NCBI RefSeq assembly: GCF_001968835.1
Contig: NZ_MRDE01000083.1
Coordinates: 1-34,845, forward strand
DNA from: Tersicoccus phoenicis
GTDB lineage: Bacteria; Actinomycetota; Actinomycetes; Actinomycetales; Micrococcaceae
Length of the DNA: 34,845 nt
Direction of reading: 5' to 3'
Part shown: in pieces, positions 30,471 through 34,845 of the stretch
How positions within the stretch are numbered: the first letter of the stretch is position 1
Layout of the letters: each line of letters starts with the position of its first letter
Notes under the pieces: generated by a model
What the model was told of the DNA's origin: nothing
What the model saw: only the letters and a program-made list of their open reading frames with translations
Database searches by the model: none
Translations under genes and position numbers: made by a program

Positions 30471-32798
30471 GTGACTGATCGCGTGCAAGACCGGCACGAC
30501 ACCCTCGAGCGTGAGCTCGGACGCGAGCGTGAGTACGTGGGGCAGTTGTACGAGCGACTCGACGAGATGCGGGTGCAGAAGACCGAACAGCTCGCCCAGG
30601 TGCGCCGCACGGGGGCCGTCGGCTCCGCACAGAACGTCTCCGAGCGTGACGCGTTCGCCACGCTCTACGAGGACCGGCTCGCACAGCTCTACGCCGTGGA
30701 GGACCGCCTGGTCTTCGGCCGGCTGGACATGGACTCCGGGGAGGCCCGCTACATCGGCCGGATCGGTATGTCCACCGAGGACCTGCAGCGGCTGATGGTC
30801 GACTGGCGCGCCCCGGAGGCCGGCACCTTCTACCAGGCCACCGCCTTCGACCGGCAGGGCGTGCGCCGCCGTCGTCATCTGATGTTGCGCGGGCGTACCG
30901 TGCGCGCGCTCGAGGACGACGTGCTCGACCCCGGCATGCTGGGGGAGGACGGCGTCGTTCCCGGTGAGGGAGCACTGCTCGCTGCGCTCAACGAACGCCG
31001 CACCGGCCGGATGGGTGACATCGTCGGCACCATCCAGGCCGAGCAGGACGCCGTGATCCGCTCGCCACTGCCCGGTGTGCTCGTCGTCCAGGGCGGACCC
31101 GGGACCGGTAAGACCGCCGTCGCCCTGCACCGCGCCGCCTACCTGCTGTACAGCCACCGCGACCGGCTGGCGAAGTCCGGCGTGCTGCTGGTGGGCCCGT
31201 CGGATTCCTTCCTCACCTACATCGAACGGGTGCTGCCCTCCCTCGGCGAGACCGGTGTCATCATGACCAGCCCGGCCTCCCTGCTCCCCGACCTGCACGC
31301 GGTGCCGGAGACGGATCCGACGGTGGCGAGGATCAAGGGGGGGCTCGCGATGGCCGACGTGATCGCCGCCGCCGTGCACAACCGGCAGCGGGTGCCGGCG
31401 GAGCCGCGCCGGCTGGACGTCAACGGCTTCACGCTCACGCTCACGCCCCGGCAGGTGGCCCGGGCCCGGGACCGGGCGCGGGCCACCGGCAAGCCGCACA
31501 ACGAGGCGCGCCTGACGTTCATCAAGATCCTGCTCCGCGAGTTGACGGACCAGTTGATGCAGAAGGTTGAGGCTTCCTCGGGACAGGAGTACACCGGAGA
31601 ACGCGCCTGGCTCGCCGAAGACGTGCGCACGTCGCGGGACGTGCGCGTCGCGCTGAACCTGTCGTGGATGCCGCTGACCCCGAAGAAGCTGGTCGACGAG
31701 CTGCTCAGCCGGTCCGCCCAACTGGAGGCCGTGGCCGGTGAGCTCCTCTCGCCGGAGGATCGGCGCGCCCTGCTGCGCGAGCCCGGTGTGCCCTTCACCG
31801 AGGCGGACGTGCCGCTGCTCGACGAGGCGGCCGAGCTGCTCGGCGACCTGGACGCGTCCGCCGAGCGGGAGGCGGCGGCCCGGGACGCCGCCCGCACCCG
31901 GGACCTGGCCAACGCCGAGAAGGCGCTGGAGAACATGAACCAGACGCTGGCTGACGCGGGCGTCGACGGCATGCTCTCCGCCGAGGACGTCGTCGCCCAC
32001 AACACGGCGGCGGAGACGGCGGGCACCACGTCCGAGCGGGCACTCGCGGACCGGACGTGGGCGTTCGGTCACGTCATCGTCGACGAGGCCCAGGAGCTCT
32101 CCCCCATGCAGTGGCGGTTGCTGATGCGTCGCTGTCCGCTGAAGTCGTTCACCATCGTCGGGGACATCGCCCAGACCTCGGCGGCGGCCGGCGCCGCCTC
32201 CTGGGCGCAGGCCCTCGCCCCGTTCGTCGGGGGCCGCTTCACGTTGCGGGAGCTGACGGTCAACTACCGCACCCCCGCGCAGATCGCCGAGGCCGCGGTG
32301 GCCGTGGCCCGCGCCACGGGCGCCCAGGTCTCCGAGCCGGAAGCGGTGCGCGTCGGGGACTGGCCGCCGCTGCTGCAGCCAGAACGCCGGGTGGGGGATC
32401 TGCCGGACGCCGTCGTCGAGGCGGTGGCGGAGGACATGGACGCCGTCGACGGCGGACTCGTCGCGGTGGTCGCGCCCGCCTCACTCGTACCCGGCCTGCG
32501 CACGGCACTGCAGGAACGGTGGGGGCCGCGGGTCGGCGGCGGAGCCGGATCGGTGGACCAGAACGTCGTCGTGCTCGACCCGGTCGAGGTGAAGGGACTC
32601 GAGTTCGACGCCGTCGTCGTGGTCGAACCGCGGCAGCTCATCGCGGACGTCGGCGGGCGGCCCGGTGACCTGTACGTGGCGATGACCCGGCCCACCCGGC
32701 GACTGCGGCTGATCAGCAGTTCGGGCTGGCCCGCCGGGCTGGAGCAGGCCGTGCGCGCGACCGGCTCAGCAGACAGTGGTCAGCGCCATGCCGGCTGA
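30471..32798 (+). CDS. helD: HelD-type superfamily 1 helicase / RNA polymerase recycling factor
   Basis: This 775-residue protein begins with a coiled coil (DTLERELGREREYVGQLYERL) as in HelD proteins that push into RNA polymerase. It carries the Walker A GGPGTGKT at 208-215, VIVDEAQELSPMQW (Walker B), TIVGDIAQTS, VNYRTPAQIAEAA, VKGLEFDAVVVVEP and YVAMTRPTRRLRL. HelD uses ATP to release stalled polymerase from DNA, and the HelR variants protect it from rifamycins. Start GTG 30471 is set by GGGAGGA seven bases ahead. It lies just upstream of tyrS and the rRNA operon. Confidence 0.9.
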   Translation: MTDRVQDRHDTLERELGREREYVGQLYERLDEMRVQKTEQLAQVRRTGAVGSAQNVSERDAFATLYEDRLAQLYAVEDRLVFGRLDMDSGEARYIGRIGMSTEDLQRLMVDWRAPEAGTFYQATAFDRQGVRRRRHLMLRGRTVRALEDDVLDPGMLGEDGVVPGEGALLAALNERRTGRMGDIVGTIQAEQDAVIRSPLPGVLVVQGGPGTGKTAVALHRAAYLLYSHRDRLAKSGVLLVGPSDSFLTYIERVLPSLGETGVIMTSPASLLPDLHAVPETDPTVARIKGGLAMADVIAAAVHNRQRVPAEPRRLDVNGFTLTLTPRQVARARDRARATGKPHNEARLTFIKILLRELTDQLMQKVEASSGQEYTGERAWLAEDVRTSRDVRVALNLSWMPLTPKKLVDELLSRSAQLEAVAGELLSPEDRRALLREPGVPFTEADVPLLDEAAELLGDLDASAEREAAARDAARTRDLANAEKALENMNQTLADAGVDGMLSAEDVVAHNTAAETAGTTSERALADRTWAFGHVIVDEAQELSPMQWRLLMRRCPLKSFTIVGDIAQTSAAAGAASWAQALAPFVGGRFTLRELTVNYRTPAQIAEAAVAVARATGAQVSEPEAVRVGDWPPLLQPERRVGDLPDAVVEAVAEDMDAVDGGLVAVVAPASLVPGLRTALQERWGPRVGGGAGSVDQNVVVLDPVEVKGLEFDAVVVVEPRQLIADVGGRPGDLYVAMTRPTRRLRLISSSGWPAGLEQAVRATGSADSGQRHAG

Positions 32799-32804
32799 TA
32801 CCGT
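32799..32804 (+). promoter_or_regulatory. -10 hexamer TACCGT (extended TGA) for a leaderless tyrS transcript
   Basis: TACCGT follows TGA, an extended -10 (TGN), and starts one base after the helD coding region ends. Seven bases then lead to GTG 32812. Confidence 0.5.
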
Positions 32805-32811
32805 GGACCGC

Positions 32812-34179
32812 GTGCCCGTGACCGTCGCGCCCTCCTCTGGTCCTTCGCCGGATCCGTCCTCGACCCCGGCCACCCAGCCGGCCCCGACACCCCAGCGCAA
32901 CGACGACAGTTTTCCCGGCATCTGGCAGGAGCTGCGCTGGCGCGGCCTGGTCCAGGTCAGCACCGACGAGGCGGAGCTGGAGCAGGCGCTGAACGGGCAG
33001 CCGCTGACCTACTACTGCGGCTTCGACCCCACCGCGGCGTCGCTGCACCTGGGCAACCTCGTCCAGCTGCTCACGATGCGCCGGCTGCAGCTTGCCGGGC
33101 ACCACCCCCTCGCTCTGGTGGGCGGTTCGACCGGCCTGGTCGGTGATCCACGGCCCTCGGCGGAGCGGACCATGAACACCAAGGAGACCGTCGGTGAGTG
33201 GGTCGGCTCCCTGCAGGCGCAGGTGCGCCGGTTCCTCGACTTCGACGGCCCCAACCCGGCGCGCATGGTCAACAACCTGGACTGGACCGGACCGATGAGT
33301 GTGATCGACTTCCTGCGGGACGTCGGCAAGCACTTCCGGGTGGGCACCATGATCAAGAAGGAGATCGTCGCCTCCCGGCTGAACTCGGAGGAGGGCATCA
33401 GCTACGCCGAGTTCAGCTACCAGATCCTCCAGGGGATGGACTTCCTCGAGCTGTACCGGCAGTACGGGTGCACGTTGCAGACCGGCGGTTCGGACCAGTG
33501 GGGCAACCTCACCAGCGGCACCGAACTGGTGCGCAAGGTCGAGGGCCGCGGCGTGCATGCGATCGGCACGCCGCTGATCACGAACGCCGACGGCACCAAG
33601 TTCGGCAAGAGCGAGGGCAACGCCATCTGGCTCGACGCGGCCATGTGCAGCCCGTACACGTTCTACCAGTTCTGGCTCAACCGGCTCGACGCCGACGTGG
33701 TCACCATGCTGAAGGTGTTCACCTTCCTGGATCGGGACCGGATCGAGGAGCTCGCCGTCGGGGTGGCCGAACGGCCGCAGCTGCGACAGGCGCAGAAGGT
33801 GCTCGCCTGGGAGGTCACGACCCTGGTGCACGGGGTGGCCGCGACCGAGGCGGCCATCGCCGCGTCCACCGCGGTGTTCGGTCAGGGTGATCTGACCGCG
33901 ATCGACGAATCGACCTGGCGGGCGGCCACCGCCGAGTTGCCGCGCGCGCGGGTGGACGGCAGCCGGCTCGGCATCGTCGATCTCCTCGTCGCGACCGGCC
34001 TGTCCGGCTCGAACTCGGACGCCCGGCGCACCGTCGGCGACGGCGGGGCGTATGTGAACAACCGCAAGGTGACGGACGTGGACCATGTCGTCGACGTCGC
34101 GGAACTGTTGCACGGGCGGTACCTGCTGGTGCGCCGGGGAAAGCGTCACCAGGCCGTGGCCGAGCTCAGCGCCGGGTAG
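32812..34179 (+). CDS. tyrS: tyrosyl-tRNA synthetase
   Basis: TyrRS charges tRNA-Tyr. The 455-residue class I enzyme has the HIGH-type HLGN (79-82) in PTAASLHLGNL, the KMSKS-type KFGKS at 263-267, the tyrosine-site TGGSDQWGN, and a C-terminal S4 RNA-binding domain (about 390-450). A Ser/Pro/Thr-rich stretch of about 30 residues precedes the conserved start. GTG 32812 is preferred over starts inside helD because of the -10 spacing. The rRNA promoter region begins right after its stop. Confidence 0.96.
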   Translation: MPVTVAPSSGPSPDPSSTPATQPAPTPQRNDDSFPGIWQELRWRGLVQVSTDEAELEQALNGQPLTYYCGFDPTAASLHLGNLVQLLTMRRLQLAGHHPLALVGGSTGLVGDPRPSAERTMNTKETVGEWVGSLQAQVRRFLDFDGPNPARMVNNLDWTGPMSVIDFLRDVGKHFRVGTMIKKEIVASRLNSEEGISYAEFSYQILQGMDFLELYRQYGCTLQTGGSDQWGNLTSGTELVRKVEGRGVHAIGTPLITNADGTKFGKSEGNAIWLDAAMCSPYTFYQFWLNRLDADVVTMLKVFTFLDRDRIEELAVGVAERPQLRQAQKVLAWEVTTLVHGVAATEAAIAASTAVFGQGDLTAIDESTWRAATAELPRARVDGSRLGIVDLLVATGLSGSNSDARRTVGDGGAYVNNRKVTDVDHVVDVAELLHGRYLLVRRGKRHQAVAELSAG

Positions 34180-34246
34180 CAGCGCGGCGCCTGACCGGAC
34201 GACGTGCCCCTGACGCAGCGCGACACGCCCGGGCGTTCCGACGGAT

Positions 34247-34275
34247 TTGCACGGCGGCAGCGATCAGCGTAGTGT
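34247..34275 (+). promoter_or_regulatory. upstream rRNA promoter
   Basis: TTGCAC at 34247 and TAGTGT at 34270 are separated by 17 bp. It lies about 450 bp before the 16S gene. No coding gene is supported between 34180 and 34698; this stretch is the rRNA leader. Confidence 0.55.
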
Positions 34276-34482
34276 TCTTCGAGTCGCCTGCCGGGCAGCG
34301 CGATCCACACGGAGCACAACCTCAGCGTTGACGATCTCCGACCGGATCGGCTGGAGCGGGCACCAACCCACGACGATCGTTCGGTTCGTCGGGTCGCGCC
34401 TCGAGTGCGGATCCGAAGGAGCCGACTTATCGACGTGGGTGAGGAGTTGATCATCGAGACGGATCGGCGCAGGAGCGCGGAT

Positions 34483-34512
34483 TTGACAGATGAAAAACCA
34501 ATGAAATAAAGT
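34483..34512 (+). promoter_or_regulatory. main rRNA promoter
   Basis: A perfect -35 TTGACA (34483-34488) and TAAAGT (34507-34512) stand 18 bp apart, in an AT-rich segment. This is the best sigma-70-type promoter in the window and lies about 187 nt before the 16S start. Confidence 0.75.
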
Positions 34513-34540
34513 CGGATCATCGGAAACGACGAGGAAAGCG

Positions 34541-34595
34541 GATTCGAGAGAATCGCGAGTATTCGATACGTGTCTGTTGTTTGAGAACTCAATAG
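34541..34595 (+). promoter_or_regulatory. rRNA leader antitermination site (boxB-like hairpin and boxA)
   Basis: GATTC-GAGA-GAATC (34541-34554) is a hairpin capped by a GNRA tetraloop. TGTTGTTTGAGAACTCAATA (34575-34594) follows and resembles the boxA region of actinobacterial and Bacillus rRNA leaders, which recruits Nus factors. The T-rich stretch up to the 16S gene probably joins the RNase III processing stem. Confidence 0.6.
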
Positions 34596-34698
34596 TGTGT
34601 TGTTTTGTTTGTTGATGCCAGTTTTTACTGGTTTTGGCGCTTGGCTGCCACCCCCGTGGTGGTTGGGTGTCGAGGCTGGGTTCATGTTTTTCTGTTTT

Positions 34699-34845
34699 TT
34701 GACGGAGAGTTTGATCCTGGCTCAGGACGAACGCTGGCGGCGTGCTTAACACATGCAAGTCGAACGATGATGTGGTGCTTGCACCATGGATTAGTGGCGA
34801 ACGGGTGAGTAAGACGTGAGTAACCTGCCCTTGACTCTGGGATAA
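34699..34845 (+). rRNA. rrs: 16S ribosomal RNA, 5' end (partial)
   Basis: The universal AGAGTTTGATCCTGGCTCAG lies at 34706-34725, which places E. coli position 1 at about 34699. GACGAACGCTGGCGGCGTGC and the AACACATGCAAGTCGAACG that follow are typical of actinobacteria. The gene is cut by the window edge after about 147 nt. Exact mature ends are not set. Confidence 0.97.

Noticed and set aside
29580-32072. Long reverse-strand open frame (830 codons) opposite apt and helD
   Set aside because: It is the antisense shadow of well-supported genes in high-GC DNA; similar long shadows occur opposite pheT and argJ/argB.
34146-34685. Reverse-strand open frame across the rRNA leader
   Set aside because: It overlaps rRNA promoters and leader elements and has no family resemblance.

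Overview
The window comes from a high-GC actinobacterial chromosome. It carries the gene order pheS-pheT ... argC-J-B-D-F-R ... argG-argH ... mpg ... tyrS, which I know from mycobacteria and relatives. Other actinobacterial marks are many GTG starts, ATGA/GTGA stop-start overlaps, an Rv2578c-type radical SAM gene behind a mycobacterial-type SOS box, and a 16S rRNA 5' end with actinobacterial wording. I do not name a genus.

Left part (1-4150): the left edge holds the first codons of a leftward gene that may be a transposase, with a 23-bp direct repeat behind it. Then come a secreted trypsin-like lipoprotein protease (+), a MutT-type Nudix hydrolase (+), an SOS-box-linked radical SAM protein (-) and a small HExxH protein (-).

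Middle left (4150-13500): a 392-bp divergent region with inverted repeats precedes pheS-pheT. A c-di-GMP cluster follows: a membrane diguanylate cyclase (-), then a STAS-like protein overlapping a soluble HAMP-GGDEF-EAL protein (+). A SAM methyltransferase (+) and a quinone oxidoreductase (-) end this part.

Arginine genes (13541-28778): argCJBDFR is a tightly overlapping operon behind two ARG-box-like half-sites. About 6.2 kb of unrelated genes follow: ankyrin protein, acyl-CoA ligase, DUF2867, 2H phosphoesterase, a photolyase relative without visible Fe-S ligands, DUF3618 and a holin-like membrane protein. argG-argH then resumes behind its own ARG-box pair of the same geometry. Together these genes cover glutamate to arginine with the acetyl-recycling ArgJ, plus the repressor ArgR.

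Right part (28790-34845): 3-methyladenine glycosylase, adenine phosphoribosyltransferase, the RNA-polymerase-associated helicase HelD, and TyrRS. A 519-bp rRNA leader follows, with two good promoters, a GNRA-capped hairpin and a boxA-like element. The first ~147 nt of 16S rRNA run off the right edge.

Recurring themes: several genes have a -10 hexamer exactly 6-7 nt before the start codon, which suggests leaderless mRNAs. Convergent gene junctions often carry long hairpins, and two of them add tandem repeats. Several housekeeping enzymes carry Pro/Ala/Thr/Asp-rich low-complexity tails.
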